Assembly: GCA_020438795.1 (NCBI GenBank)
Contig: JAGQTY010000005.1
Coordinates: 1 to 64,000, forward strand
DNA: 64,000 nucleotides
Source: Actinomycetota bacterium
Lineage (GTDB): Bacteria > Actinomycetota > Actinomycetes > S36-B12 > GCA-2699445
Direction of reading: 5' to 3'
In this document: piece by piece, positions 44,728 to 54,458 of the stretch
How the letters are laid out: every line of letters starts with the position of its first letter
How positions within the stretch are numbered: position 1 is the stretch's first letter
Made by a program: the position numbers and the translations under genes
Notes under the pieces: model-generated
Databases searched by the model: none
Told to the model about the DNA's origin: nothing
The model's input: only the letters and a program-made list of their open reading frames with translations

Positions 44728-46005
44728 GTGAACTGGTCTGCGAAGTCGACGGGCATCGTCGCAATCGTCGTGGTGGTGGTGATGACGGTCGTCCTCGGCC
44801 TGACCGCCACGGCCATCCCCGTGGATCAGGCGGAGGCGACTCCCACCGACGTGGCGGTACCGCCCGACGCCGTTCCGAGCGACAGCTCGCCGGTGAGCGC
44901 CTGGTATGAAAACCCCGCCGAGCTCAAGGGCGACGCGGGTACCTTCATCAAGTCGCAGCCGATCGCGGACGCGCCTGAAGGCGTCGAGGCCTACCGGATG
45001 ATGTACGTGTCGGAGGACGTGCACAACAACGAGATCGCCGTCACTGCGCTCGTGCTGTTCCCCAAGACCCCGGCTCCGCCGGAGGGTTTCCCGCTGATCG
45101 CCTACGGCCATGGAACCACGGGATCAACGCCTCAATGCGGCCTCTCAGAAGCCCCCTTCACCAAGAACACTCCCGGCTTCTACGTCTATGACGTGCAGCT
45201 GCGGCAGCTGCTCGATCAGGGCTACGCCGTCGTGGCGTCCGACTACGAGAACATGGGCACCAAGGGCACGCCCATGTATCTGATGGGCAAGACCCAGGCC
45301 CAGAACGTGCTCGACAGTGTCCGGGCCATCTGGGAGACCCGCGACGATGTTGACCACAGCCGCACCATGGCCTACGGGCACTCCCAGGGCGGGCTGACCG
45401 CACTGTCGACGGCCTACTACCAGCAGAGCTACGCTCCGGAGATTCCGCTGGCAGGCTCGGTGAGTCTGGCGCCCGGCCTCTCGCCGCCGGTGCCGTTCGC
45501 ACTCGAAGCCGTCATCAAGAACCCGGAACCCACCGGCCAGACGTCCTTCACGCTGCAGCTGGCCCGTTCCTGGTCGGCCCAGTTCCCCGACCAGCTGCCC
45601 GTCGAGGAGATGACCACCGAGTACGGCCGAACCGTCGGGTTCCAGGCGATCGAGGACTACTGCGGATCCTCGATCAAGGAGCACCTCGACAAGCCGATGA
45701 ACGACTACCTGCCGCTACCGGTGCCGGACTCCTTCTACGAACTGTCCCAGTTCAACACGATCATGCCGCCCCAGTACGAGACCCCGGTGCTGCTCATCCA
45801 GGGGATGCAGGATGAGGCGGTGCTGCCGGCAGCCAATATCGCCTACGTCAACTACATGTGCAGCCAGGGCGTGCCCATAGAGGCCGGTATCTGGCAGACG
45901 GAGAACCACAACGGTGTCACGGTCGCCTCCCGGGACATGGTCAACGACTGGATGGCGGCACGATTCGACGGCGAACCCGCCGGCAACGACTGCATGAACA
46001 GGTGA
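44728..46005 (+). CDS. Secreted lipase (secretory lipase family)
   Basis: 425 residues, GTG start with GGAG upstream. An N-terminal hydrophobic export helix (about 9-31) precedes an alpha/beta-hydrolase with oxyanion-hole region IAYGHGTTG, nucleophile GHSQGG, and late acid and His in LIQGMQDEAVL and TENHNGV. This matches the LIP (PF03583) family of exported lipases/acylhydrolases. It is followed after six bases by a membrane-protein gene. Confidence 0.85.
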   Translation: MNWSAKSTGIVAIVVVVVMTVVLGLTATAIPVDQAEATPTDVAVPPDAVPSDSSPVSAWYENPAELKGDAGTFIKSQPIADAPEGVEAYRMMYVSEDVHNNEIAVTALVLFPKTPAPPEGFPLIAYGHGTTGSTPQCGLSEAPFTKNTPGFYVYDVQLRQLLDQGYAVVASDYENMGTKGTPMYLMGKTQAQNVLDSVRAIWETRDDVDHSRTMAYGHSQGGLTALSTAYYQQSYAPEIPLAGSVSLAPGLSPPVPFALEAVIKNPEPTGQTSFTLQLARSWSAQFPDQLPVEEMTTEYGRTVGFQAIEDYCGSSIKEHLDKPMNDYLPLPVPDSFYELSQFNTIMPPQYETPVLLIQGMQDEAVLPAANIAYVNYMCSQGVPIEAGIWQTENHNGVTVASRDMVNDWMAARFDGEPAGNDCMNR

Positions 46006-46011
46006 TGTGAA

Positions 46012-47289
46012 ATGGTTCCCAACGGCATGCTCACCGCCCTCCTGGTCGGTATCTTCCTGCTGATCGTCGTGCTGCTCGCGATCACGGCCGGCAACCGGAC
46101 ACCGGACAGCCCGGCCGGGCGCTACACCCAGGTGTTCTCCGTGGGAGTCGCCTACGCGGTCCCTGTGATCTCGGTGTTCACCAACGGCGGCATGGATCTG
46201 GCGGGCTGGATCATCCTGCTGGTGGCACTGGTGATCGCCATCGTGTTCGGCCTCTGGTCGGTGATCGCCTTCCACAATACGAATTCCGAGCTCTTCCGGA
46301 CCGTCGGAGTCATCTCCGGATTCCTGATCATCTGTGTGCAGCTGGTGGCCGTCGGCAATGTGGTGGCACTCATCGGCGGCCTCAGTCCTCGCTGGGTCAC
46401 CATTGCCATCGGGCTGACCGTCGGGCTGTACGTCATCAGCCGCGGCTGGCGGGCCGCCGGGCGGACCAGCCGCTGGAGCTGGGCGTTCCCGATCCTCGCA
46501 GCGCTCGTGCTGCTGGCAGGCCTGTTCCTGGGCAAAGTTGCCACACTGGGGACTCCGGTCCTGCCAGTGCAGGAACTGCCCTTCGGCGCCGTGATGGGGG
46601 TCTTCGTGGCGATGGCGGTGCTGGGGTCGATGGATCTCGTGCTGCGACGCACACTGCAGTCCTCGCCGGATCACACACGGATCGCCTTCGGTGGCGGTGC
46701 GATCCTGCTGGGCACAGTCACCGCATTCGCGATCGGGCTCATGCTGGTGCTGGGTGGCAGCCTCTTCGCCCCCAACGAACCGATCATGACCATCGTGAGC
46801 ACACTCGCCCCCACTGGCCAGGCCATCATCAGTGGCCTCCTGGTGGCGTGGTTCGCCTCGATCGTCGACAGCTACGTCGCAGCTTCCTCGGACGCCATCG
46901 CCGAGACTGCACCCAAGGAGCTCACGGAGTCCCGGCGTCAGGGGGCCGTGGTTGCGATCGTGATCGCCGCCATCGTGGTGTCGGTCTTCGTCCCGCCGGT
47001 GACCTACCTATTCGTGCTGGCCGCGATGGTGGCCGCCGCTGGACTCGGCTGCCTGCTCGCGGCCGCGACGCGTACCGGCTTCAGCACACTGGCGCTGGCT
47101 GTCGGGATCATCGCGGCGGGAGTCGTTGCCGCGATGGCGGGCTTCGACCAGACCATGAACATCGGGCCCTGGACGGCGGTGGCCCTGCTGGTCGGTGTTC
47201 TGGCTGCCTACCTGACCGCGGTCGCTCAGGGCCGCCTCGATTCCGGTTCCGACGCGGATCGCAGCGAGAGCCTGGATCAGCAGGTCTGA
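46012..47289 (+). CDS. Polytopic membrane protein, possibly sodium:solute-symporter-like
   Basis: 425 residues, ATG with AGGTGA upstream, six bases after the lipase stop. About 12 hydrophobic segments are visible. The segment GLLVAWFASIVDSYVAASSD resembles helix 8 of LeuT-fold sodium:solute symporters, where the Na2 site is found; other signature motifs are weak. Coupling to an exported lipase suggests uptake of a released product such as a fatty acid or glycerol derivative. The family is uncertain. Confidence 0.6.
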   Translation: MVPNGMLTALLVGIFLLIVVLLAITAGNRTPDSPAGRYTQVFSVGVAYAVPVISVFTNGGMDLAGWIILLVALVIAIVFGLWSVIAFHNTNSELFRTVGVISGFLIICVQLVAVGNVVALIGGLSPRWVTIAIGLTVGLYVISRGWRAAGRTSRWSWAFPILAALVLLAGLFLGKVATLGTPVLPVQELPFGAVMGVFVAMAVLGSMDLVLRRTLQSSPDHTRIAFGGGAILLGTVTAFAIGLMLVLGGSLFAPNEPIMTIVSTLAPTGQAIISGLLVAWFASIVDSYVAASSDAIAETAPKELTESRRQGAVVAIVIAAIVVSVFVPPVTYLFVLAAMVAAAGLGCLLAAATRTGFSTLALAVGIIAAGVVAAMAGFDQTMNIGPWTAVALLVGVLAAYLTAVAQGRLDSGSDADRSESLDQQV

Positions 47290-47337
47290 GCGCCCCCGAC
47301 ACCCCCGATCGTCACCTTCGGGCGATAGGGTGAGCCG

Positions 47338-47922
47338 GTGCAGCAGGAGCAGTGGGAGTCGCGGTACCGCGAGCAGCAGGTGTGGTCGCGCGATCCCAAT
47401 CCCTGGCTGCTGGAAGTGGCAGCGGCACTGACACCGGGAGCCGCGCTGGACGTCGGCTGTGGTGAGGGGGCCGACGCACTGTGGCTCGCAGAGCACGGCT
47501 GGACCGTGACGGCACTCGACTTCGCGCCCAGCGCGCTGCGTCTGGGCCGGCAACGAGCTGAGGATCTCGGGGTCGCCGACCGGATCGAGTGGACGCAGGC
47601 GGACATCCGGACCTGGCGTACCAAGCAGCGGTTCGACCTCGTCTCGGTCCACTTCCTGCACGGGCCGCAGCCCGAACGGACCGCCGCGCTGCGGCGGGCC
47701 TGGGAGCTGACCTCGGGTTCACTGCTCGTCGTCGGCCACGACACCACGAACGCCACGCAGGGACACGGGGGGCCACCCGCGCCCGTGCTGTACACAGCGC
47801 AAGACGTCCTGGCGGACCTGGACGTGAGCGGTACGCAGGTCAGGATCGCGGAGCGACGATCCCGATTCACCGACGATCCAGACCGCATCATGTGGGACTG
47901 CGTCGTTCTGCTGCAGCGGTGA
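47338..47922 (+). CDS. SAM-dependent methyltransferase (TehB/thiopurine type)
   Basis: 194 residues, GTG start. SAM motif I ALDVGCGEGADALWLAEHG, motif II VTALDFAPSAL and the acidic D in QADIRTW fit class I small methyltransferases of the TehB/thiopurine branch, with a C-terminal MWDCVVLLQR strand. Cytoplasmic; substrate unknown. It stands alone between the membrane protein and the surface protein. Confidence 0.85.
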   Translation: MQQEQWESRYREQQVWSRDPNPWLLEVAAALTPGAALDVGCGEGADALWLAEHGWTVTALDFAPSALRLGRQRAEDLGVADRIEWTQADIRTWRTKQRFDLVSVHFLHGPQPERTAALRRAWELTSGSLLVVGHDTTNATQGHGGPPAPVLYTAQDVLADLDVSGTQVRIAERRSRFTDDPDRIMWDCVVLLQR

Positions 47923-48066
47923 CGAGCGACCGATCCAACCGGTCATTTGGGAAAAGCGGCGCAGCGGCGGGGCGACTCCGATCGGCGTACGTCACCGCGC
48001 CATTCAGCTCTTCCCGACCTACTCTGATGGAATCTGCCAGTTCCCGTGAGTATGGATGGGGGTGCC

Positions 48067-51000
48067 ATGCGTGCTGCGCTCCGCTACCCGCTCGCCGCGC
48101 TGGTTGCGGCCGTTTCCGTTGTGCTGCTCCTGGGCCTGCTGCTGACCAGCCCAGCCGCGCGAGCGGACGAGAACACGTTCATCAGCACGTGGCGGACCAC
48201 CACGGACGGGGAGACGATCACTCTGCCCCTGGTGAACGGCTACACCTACAACTTCACGATCGACTGGGGCGACGGCTCCGAGATCCAGACCGTCGACGCC
48301 TACAACAGCGCCAACCGGGAGCATGTGTATGCCACGGCAGGCGACCATGAGGTTCGTATCGACGGCCAGATCGGCGGCTTCAGATTCGCGAATGGGGGCG
48401 ACAAGGCCAACCTCATCGACATCTCGCAATGGGGTTCATTCGAGATGGGCTCCCAGGGACAGCAGTTCTACGGTGCCGCCAACCTGGATGTGAGCGCCAC
48501 CGACAGCCCTGACATGGACGGTGCGAGCCTCGCGTCGGCCTTCAAAGGTACTGGCCTCACCAACGTCAGCGGCATGAGCGACTGGGATGTCAGCAAAGTG
48601 ACGAGTTTTGTCGGGATGTTCGAATCGGCGGGTGCGTTCACCGGTGATCTCGCCGGCTGGTCGTTGGGGACCGATGAGAGTGTCACCGACCCCGTCGATG
48701 CCAGCCGCATGTTCGCGAGCGCAGTAGCGTTCAACGGTTCCGTGGCCGACTGGGATGTGAGCCGAGTCAAGAAGCTCGACACCATGTTCAACCAGGCCGA
48801 CAGCTTCGATCAGGACCTGACGAGCTGGACCCTGCCCAGCTTCGACTCCATCCCAGAGTCCGTCGACGTGACCATCAACGAGTTCCTCTGGAACGCCGAC
48901 GCCTTCAACTCGCCTATTCTGAACTGGGACCTTAGCCGGTTCAGTTCGATGCGGCGCTTCTTCATGCAGACGCCCTCCTTCAACCAAGACCTGAGCACCT
49001 GGACCCTGCCGACCGATCCATCGCTGGATGTCGACTACACCAGCATGTTCGAAGAGGCCACAGCCTTCAACAACGACTCCCTGGCAGGCTGGGATGTCAG
49101 TCGCGGCACCAACTTCCTCGCCATGTTCAAGAAGGCGACCGCGTTCAATGGCGACATCACTTCCTGGCAGCTGAGCACCGACCCGGGCGACTCTGTTTCC
49201 TTGCGAGAGATGTTCCGGGGTGCCAGCGCCTTCGATCGGGACATCGGCGGCTGGGATGTCTCCCGGGTCAACACGCTCCAGAACACGTTCTACGAGGCCA
49301 GTGCCTTCGATCAGGACATCAGCGGCTGGGATGTCTCCGGGACATTCAACTTCACCAACACGTTTCGCGAGGCTACCAGTTTCGATCAGGATCTGGGCCC
49401 ATGGGACGTCAGCCACGGTAGCTTCTTCACCAACATGTTCAACGGTGCCCAGCTCTCACCCCAGAACTACGACTCCCTGCTCATGGGCTGGACGACGCTC
49501 GACCTGACCCTGGGCAAGAACATCTCGTTCGGCAGCAGCAACTACTCACCTGCTGCCGCCGAGGCACACGCCAAACTCACGGACCCCGTTGGGTCCGGGG
49601 GTTTCCAATGGACCATCACCCAGGAAGGCGGGGTTGTGGCGGCCGCGCCGACTGCCGTGTCAGCGATCCCTGGCAACGCGGCGGTGACCGTCTCCTGGAC
49701 GCCATCGGACAACAATGGCGGCTCCGAGATCACCTCCTACACGGCCAGCGCCGCAGGCACGGATCAGTCCTGCACAACGGCTCCGGAGGCGAGTTCCTGC
49801 GTCGTGACCGGCCTGAGCAACGGCAGCCAATACACCTTCGAGGTCGTGGCCACCACGGCTATCGGAGACTCCCCGCCGGGCACGTCAGCGGCTGTGACAC
49901 CTCGAACGGTGCCGGACGCCCCTACGGCAGTGTCGGGCGTCGCCGGTGACGGCCAAGTCACCGTCACCTGGGAAGCCCCGGCCAGCGATGGCGGCGCCGC
50001 CATCACCGCCTACACCGCGCAGGCGGTGGAGGGGGGCCAGACGTGCACATCCGCAGGTGACACCGCCTCGTGTACCGTCACCGGCCTGAGCAACGGCACA
50101 CGCTACTCCTTCACGGTCCAAGCCGAGAACGTTGCCGGGATGTCTGCGCCGAGCGCCGCCTCGGCGGCCGTGACTCCGACGGCGCCGGCGCCCACGCCCA
50201 CAACTGTGTCACCCAGCCCCACCGGATTTCCATCACCGACGACCAGCCCAACCACAAGTCCCAGCTCGTCCCCGACATCTCGCTGGAACCCGCCACCACC
50301 GGAGCTCGTGGGAGTGTGCGGCCCGAGCAGCTGTGCAGGCGCCGACCTGTCGGGCATGGACCTCAGCGGCCTTGACCTGGCGGGGGTGGACTTCGAGGGT
50401 GCCGACTTCGCGGGCTGCAGCCTCGAAGGGGCGGACCTGGAGGGGGCGAATCTCGGCAGTGCAGACCTCACGGGTTGCGATCTGACCGGCGCGGACCTGC
50501 GTGGTGCCGTCCTCACGGATGCTGACTTCACCGGCGCTGATCTCGGCGATGCCGACCTGCGCGGTGCCTCACCGACCGGCGCTCAGCTGACCTCTGCCGG
50601 CAGTGGACCGGGCATGCGGGGGACGGACTTCAGCGACGCGACGCTGCGGGGCACCCTGATCGGCGCGCAGGACCTGCGGGAAGTCAGTCTAACCGGGGCC
50701 ACCCTGACGGGAACCGACCTGCGTGGCGCCTCCATCGAGGATTCCGCGCTCAAGGCCGCACGGTTGAAGCACACCCAGCTGCACGGGGCCACTTTGACGG
50801 GGGTGACGCTGGACCGGGCACGGATCAAGGACACCAGCTTGGCCCGGGCCAGGCTTCGACAGGTCTCGCTGTATGGCGCAGAGCTGCACGATGTGAGTTT
50901 CGCCAGGGCGTCGGTGAGGAAACTCGACATGAGGCGTGCCCACGCGACGTCGGTGAGCTTCTCGCGAGCTCGACTGGCCGGGCTGCGCGCAGCCCGGAGC

Positions 51001-51213
51001 AGCATCGACGGCCTATCGCTGGCGCACGCTCGTCGAGTCCTCCGGGTCAACCTGAGCGGCTCCACGCTCACGGGGCTGGCCCCGACCCCGCCGCGAAGCG
51101 CCGCCAGCCGGAGTGCAGCGCTAAAGATGGATGCAACCGTCCGGACCTTGCGTCGCTTGGCAGACTTCGGTTTCAGGGTGAGTGCGGCGTCGGCCAAGCC
51201 CGGTAACGGCTGA
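48067..51213 (+). CDS. Giant surface protein: BspA-type repeats, two FN3, pentapeptide C-terminal module
   Basis: 1048 residues from ATG 48067 (GGGGGTG upstream; GTG 48046 is possible). A 33-residue signal peptide ends ARA. Next a short PKD-like segment (TIDWGDGSEI), then DUF285/BspA-type repeats (about 150-500, pattern MFxxAxxFNxDLxxWDVS), two FN3 domains (about 525-613 and 617-707), a Pro/Thr/Ser linker and, from Cys751, a pentapeptide-repeat region beginning CAGADLSGMDLSGLDL that decays into TLRGTLIGAQ-type copies. It ends FGFRV...KPGNG, as does the protein encoded at 475-5457. No sortase anchor is visible. Likely surface adhesin; partner unknown. Confidence 0.88.
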   Translation: MRAALRYPLAALVAAVSVVLLLGLLLTSPAARADENTFISTWRTTTDGETITLPLVNGYTYNFTIDWGDGSEIQTVDAYNSANREHVYATAGDHEVRIDGQIGGFRFANGGDKANLIDISQWGSFEMGSQGQQFYGAANLDVSATDSPDMDGASLASAFKGTGLTNVSGMSDWDVSKVTSFVGMFESAGAFTGDLAGWSLGTDESVTDPVDASRMFASAVAFNGSVADWDVSRVKKLDTMFNQADSFDQDLTSWTLPSFDSIPESVDVTINEFLWNADAFNSPILNWDLSRFSSMRRFFMQTPSFNQDLSTWTLPTDPSLDVDYTSMFEEATAFNNDSLAGWDVSRGTNFLAMFKKATAFNGDITSWQLSTDPGDSVSLREMFRGASAFDRDIGGWDVSRVNTLQNTFYEASAFDQDISGWDVSGTFNFTNTFREATSFDQDLGPWDVSHGSFFTNMFNGAQLSPQNYDSLLMGWTTLDLTLGKNISFGSSNYSPAAAEAHAKLTDPVGSGGFQWTITQEGGVVAAAPTAVSAIPGNAAVTVSWTPSDNNGGSEITSYTASAAGTDQSCTTAPEASSCVVTGLSNGSQYTFEVVATTAIGDSPPGTSAAVTPRTVPDAPTAVSGVAGDGQVTVTWEAPASDGGAAITAYTAQAVEGGQTCTSAGDTASCTVTGLSNGTRYSFTVQAENVAGMSAPSAASAAVTPTAPAPTPTTVSPSPTGFPSPTTSPTTSPSSSPTSRWNPPPPELVGVCGPSSCAGADLSGMDLSGLDLAGVDFEGADFAGCSLEGADLEGANLGSADLTGCDLTGADLRGAVLTDADFTGADLGDADLRGASPTGAQLTSAGSGPGMRGTDFSDATLRGTLIGAQDLREVSLTGATLTGTDLRGASIEDSALKAARLKHTQLHGATLTGVTLDRARIKDTSLARARLRQVSLYGAELHDVSFARASVRKLDMRRAHATSVSFSRARLAGLRAARSSIDGLSLAHARRVLRVNLSGSTLTGLAPTPPRSAASRSAALKMDATVRTLRRLADFGFRVSAASAKPGNG

Positions 51214-51285
51214 CGGCGCGACCGCGAACCGATCCCGACCGGAGGACTGCACGACTTGCGGCCGGGCCAACACCCGCCAATCGGT

Positions 51286-52305
51286 TCAGCGAGGGCTGAT
51301 GAAGTTCTGCGTCCAGTAGCTGCCGTAGGCGGAACTCCCACTCTGGTAGTAGCCGACGCCCAGCTCGGTGAAGTCAGCTGAGAGCATGTTCGCGCAGTGA
51401 CCAGGGCTGTCGAGCCAGCCCTCGACCACGTCAGTGGCAGTGGGATAGCCCGCGGCGATGTTCTCGCCCGCGTACGAGAAGGTGATTCCGGCAGCCCTCA
51501 TCCGGTCGAAGGGACTCTGCCCACCGGGATTGTCGTGATCGAAGAAGTTCCGCTCGGCCATGTCCTTGCTGTGGGCGAACGCGACGGCACGGAGCCCGTC
51601 GTTCGCGGCCAGCGCCGGCGCTGGCCCGTACCGCTCGCCACCACAGTCGCCGCCGGTCTTCCTCGCCTCGTTGGTGAGGGCCAGGACTTCGCTCTCGAAA
51701 CCGCTCCAGTCCCCACCACCAGAGGGGGTGTCGGAGGGCGACGGGGCAGGGTCCGGTCCGACCGGTTGCTGGGTCGGCGTGGGTGTCGGCCCCGGGTCGC
51801 TCGGAACCACGGGCGTCGTGGGGCTGTCGGTGGCCGGGATTCTGACAAGGGCCACAGTGACCGTGCTCGTGCGGCCCGGCCGCACGCGTACCCGACCCGG
51901 CGAGACGCTCCCCGGTCTGAGAGCAGCTCCGTCCGAGAGTGCCACTCGTTTGGCCTTGACCCGGTAGACCCCGCGGCTGAGCTTCCCGATGGTGCGCTGC
52001 GCGGAGACCTTCTTGCGCTTCTTCACGCCGCGGGCGGGTCCCCGGACCCCTTTCAGAATGATAGGGACGCGCTGACCGGCCGTGTCACCGGACAGCTGGA
52101 TCCGGACCTTCCCGATGCTGCCGGAGGACCGAGCTTGCACCACCGTGGCCGTGGGCTCCTGGGCCGCAATCGGGGCCGGAAGACCGACCGCGCCCACCGA
52201 CAGTGCGAGCAGACCTGCCCCAAGCAGGGGGAGGACCGGCTTGGCACGCACACCACCATGCTGTCCAGCGGCGCCGCCTGTCGTCAACTTCATGCCCTGT
52301 GTCAT
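51286..52305 (-). CDS. Secreted CAP-domain protein (copy 1)
   Basis: 339 residues; ATG 52305 is preferred for its AAGG at good spacing. After the signal peptide (to about 49) comes a beta-rich unit of about 95 residues (VRIQLSGDTAGQRVPIILKG ... SRGVYRVKAKRVALSDG) shared with the next CAP gene, a Pro/Thr linker, then the CAP domain (about 200-339) with His245, Glu281 (AGENIAAG) and His303 (PGHCANM), the usual metal-type residues. Cys221 and Cys304 are placed to form a disulfide. Bacterial CAP proteins are exported and of mostly unknown role. Convergent with the surface protein gene. Confidence 0.88.
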   Translation of the reverse strand: MTQGMKLTTGGAAGQHGGVRAKPVLPLLGAGLLALSVGAVGLPAPIAAQEPTATVVQARSSGSIGKVRIQLSGDTAGQRVPIILKGVRGPARGVKKRKKVSAQRTIGKLSRGVYRVKAKRVALSDGAALRPGSVSPGRVRVRPGRTSTVTVALVRIPATDSPTTPVVPSDPGPTPTPTQQPVGPDPAPSPSDTPSGGGDWSGFESEVLALTNEARKTGGDCGGERYGPAPALAANDGLRAVAFAHSKDMAERNFFDHDNPGGQSPFDRMRAAGITFSYAGENIAAGYPTATDVVEGWLDSPGHCANMLSADFTELGVGYYQSGSSAYGSYWTQNFISPR

Positions 52306-52398
52306 CGGCATCCTTGCCGAGGCACTTGAATATGGCCCCTTCGAGCAAGCCGCCATTCAGTCGCGCTCGTCCCTGCGAGAGCCAATCGCGAGTCAGCG

Positions 52399-52683
52399 CT
52401 ATAAGTTCTCGATAGGAGGTTCCGGCGGCTCGTACTCGCTCATCGGATCAGATGGCCCCGGCGGCCCGGTCTCGGCAACGGCCTCCTCCGCAGCGTTCAA
52501 CTCGGCAGCACGCTCACCGCCCTCTGCCTCGATCGAGGCGTCGGCGGCGCCCACGGTCCCCATCGGCTGGACCGGATCGGTCGGCTCGATCGGGGATGGA
52601 TCGCCCTTGTCGAAATCAGCGATCGCGCTCGTCTCGTCGACGCCGGGCTCCACCTTGACGACTTCTTCCTCTTGCTCAGCCAT
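52399..52683 (-). CDS. Small acidic disordered protein
   Basis: 94 residues from ATG 52683 with a perfect AGGAGG upstream. The chain is rich in Glu, Asp, Pro and Ala (for example MAEQEEEVVKVEPGVDETSA) and has no Cys and no hydrophobic core, so it is probably intrinsically disordered. It lies between two CAP-protein genes on the same strand. I do not recognise it; the strong ribosome-binding site supports expression. Confidence 0.7.
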   Translation of the reverse strand: MAEQEEEVVKVEPGVDETSAIADFDKGDPSPIEPTDPVQPMGTVGAADASIEAEGGERAAELNAAEEAVAETGPPGPSDPMSEYEPPEPPIENL

Positions 52684-52767
52684 TGGTCCTCCTCAGAAGG
52701 GACAATCCTGATGCTGCCGGTCGCAGCCTCAGGTGACAATCGCTCTCATCCCGATGGCCTACCTTGG

Positions 52768-53655
52768 TCACCTGGGCCTCATGAACGTCTGGGTCCAGTA
52801 ATGCCGGTAGCCGCGATCGCCCGCTGCGTAGCCGACTCCCATGACGGTGAAGCCGGCCGAAAGCATGTTGGCGCAGTGGCCTGAGCTGCGCAGCCACCCC
52901 CGCACAACGCTTCCCGGTGTCGGGTAGCCCGCGGCGACGTTCTCGCCGGATGACCGGTAACGAAGCCCCGCTGCGGCAAGCCTGTCGAACGGACTCGAAC
53001 CGCCACGACCGGTGTGGCTGAGCCGATCGCCGGCGGCCATGTACCGGCTGTGACTCCTGGCCACCCGCGCAAGGTCGGCATCGGCCCTCAGAGGCTTGGC
53101 GGGCGCGAACCACCTGCCGCCGCACGAGGCTCCCCGCGCCCTTGCCTGGTTGGTCAGGGTGAGTACCTTGGCCTCGAACCTGTCCATGCCAGCCGTCCTG
53201 GCTGATCCTGCTGTCACTCTGCGCATCGTCACGCGGACGCGTGGGGTGTTCCACGCCCCGACCTTGACGAGCCTGGGCCGGATGCTCCTGGCTTCTGCGA
53301 CCGATCCGTCGGAACGAATCGTCCCGACCCGGACCCGGTAGGTGCCTCGTCGCAGTTCCTTCATAGTGCTGGCGGATCTCACGTAGGCGTGTCTGCTCGA
53401 GTCCCTGGCCCGCCCGCCGACCCCCTTGAGAACGACTCTCACCGAACTGCCGAGCCGAGGGCCGGACAGCTTCAGACGAACGCTACCCACGTGATCCGTT
53501 GACCCCTGCGGGAGCGTGGTCATGGGAGGACCCGCCACTTCGTTCGGCACCGCCCGGGCCCGGGACTGGCCCAGCATCAGCGAGGCCGTCACTGTGAGGA
53601 CCATGAGCCAGACGCAGGCTGCGATGGCCCGCCTCCCGACCGGCATGTTCCTCAT
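52768..53655 (-). CDS. Secreted CAP-domain protein (copy 2)
   Basis: 295 residues, ATG start. Signal peptide (to about 35), the same beta unit as in copy 1 (VRLKLSGPRLGSSVRVVLKG ... LRRGTYRVRVGTIRSDG, about 57-148), only a short linker, and a CAP domain (about 157-295) with His202, Glu238 (SGENVAAG) and His260 (SGHCANM). Cys178 and Cys261 correspond to the pair in copy 1. The linker is much shorter than in copy 1, so the two differ mainly in reach. Probable duplication, now well diverged. Confidence 0.88.
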   Translation of the reverse strand: MRNMPVGRRAIAACVWLMVLTVTASLMLGQSRARAVPNEVAGPPMTTLPQGSTDHVGSVRLKLSGPRLGSSVRVVLKGVGGRARDSSRHAYVRSASTMKELRRGTYRVRVGTIRSDGSVAEARSIRPRLVKVGAWNTPRVRVTMRRVTAGSARTAGMDRFEAKVLTLTNQARARGASCGGRWFAPAKPLRADADLARVARSHSRYMAAGDRLSHTGRGGSSPFDRLAAAGLRYRSSGENVAAGYPTPGSVVRGWLRSSGHCANMLSAGFTVMGVGYAAGDRGYRHYWTQTFMRPR

Positions 53656-54224
53656 CAGAGATCAACTCCCTCGTCCTCTCATCGACTCCTCCGGGATGCG
53701 CTTGAATCCCAGTGAGCCGTTCGAGCATAGCCACGGCACAACAACACCCGCATCACACCTATGGGTGTGACGCCCGAACATCGGGGCACAAACCTGACAG
53801 AGGCGGAGGAACCTCGGAAGTGGCCGTCCGCGGACATTGACGGCAATCCGGCATCCGGGGTTCCACCGTGCACGCCCGTGTCTGCTGCGTGATACTCGGA
53901 CTTCACGACAGCGACTGCTCAGCAGCCGGGCGTCGGCGCCCCGGGAGCCGAGACGAGTGAGGCACAATGACGGACAATCCGATCGGCTTTCGGGATCGGC
54001 TCAACGCGAGCGTCCTGCTGCGGGTCACTCCCGAGTACGGGACCATCCGCGAGGCGCAGAGCAGACACGAGCGGGCCCAGCCTTCGGGCCTCACCCCCAG
54101 CAGTGAAGCCGGATTTCCAGGAGATCGGCGGCACACGGATCCGCTTGGCCATTCCGAACAGACCCAATACGCCGGCGGGGTGAACGGCCAATGATCGCAC
54201 GTATCGGCGAACCAGGGGGAGGAG
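53656..54224. other. Intergenic region with a hairpin and one doubtful ORF
   Basis: Apart from the doubtful small frame at 53967 this stretch shows no recognisable gene. A 7-base-pair hairpin (TCACACC TATG GGTGTGA, 53753-53770) lies upstream of the CAP gene on the opposite strand and may be regulatory. Confidence 0.45.
53967..54194 (+). CDS. Doubtful small ORF
   Basis: 75 residues, ATG preceded by GAGG. The product (start MTDNPIGFRDRLNASVLLRV) is polar with no membrane helix or known motif. Open frames also exist on the opposite strand here, so coding status is uncertain. Listed because the start signal is plausible. Confidence 0.3.
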   Translation: MTDNPIGFRDRLNASVLLRVTPEYGTIREAQSRHERAQPSGLTPSSEAGFPGDRRHTDPLGHSEQTQYAGGVNGQ

Positions 54225-54297
<73 letters not shown>

Positions 54298-54458
54298 AAT
54301 GCAAGCTGCTGCACCAGTTTAGCGGTGGCCGGCGCGAAAACGGAATCGCAGTCGCAACCTGCTGGTTCAGCGAGTGGGGTGTGGTTGCTCACGCCGCCCA
54401 TCGTGAAGTTGGTCCGTGGGCACGATACCGCCTACCCTTTTCAGGTTGGGAGGGGACC

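Noticed and set aside
54381..54458. preQ1 riboswitch ahead of the transporter
   Set aside because: No preQ1 consensus or pseudoknot pairing could be found in the short leader.
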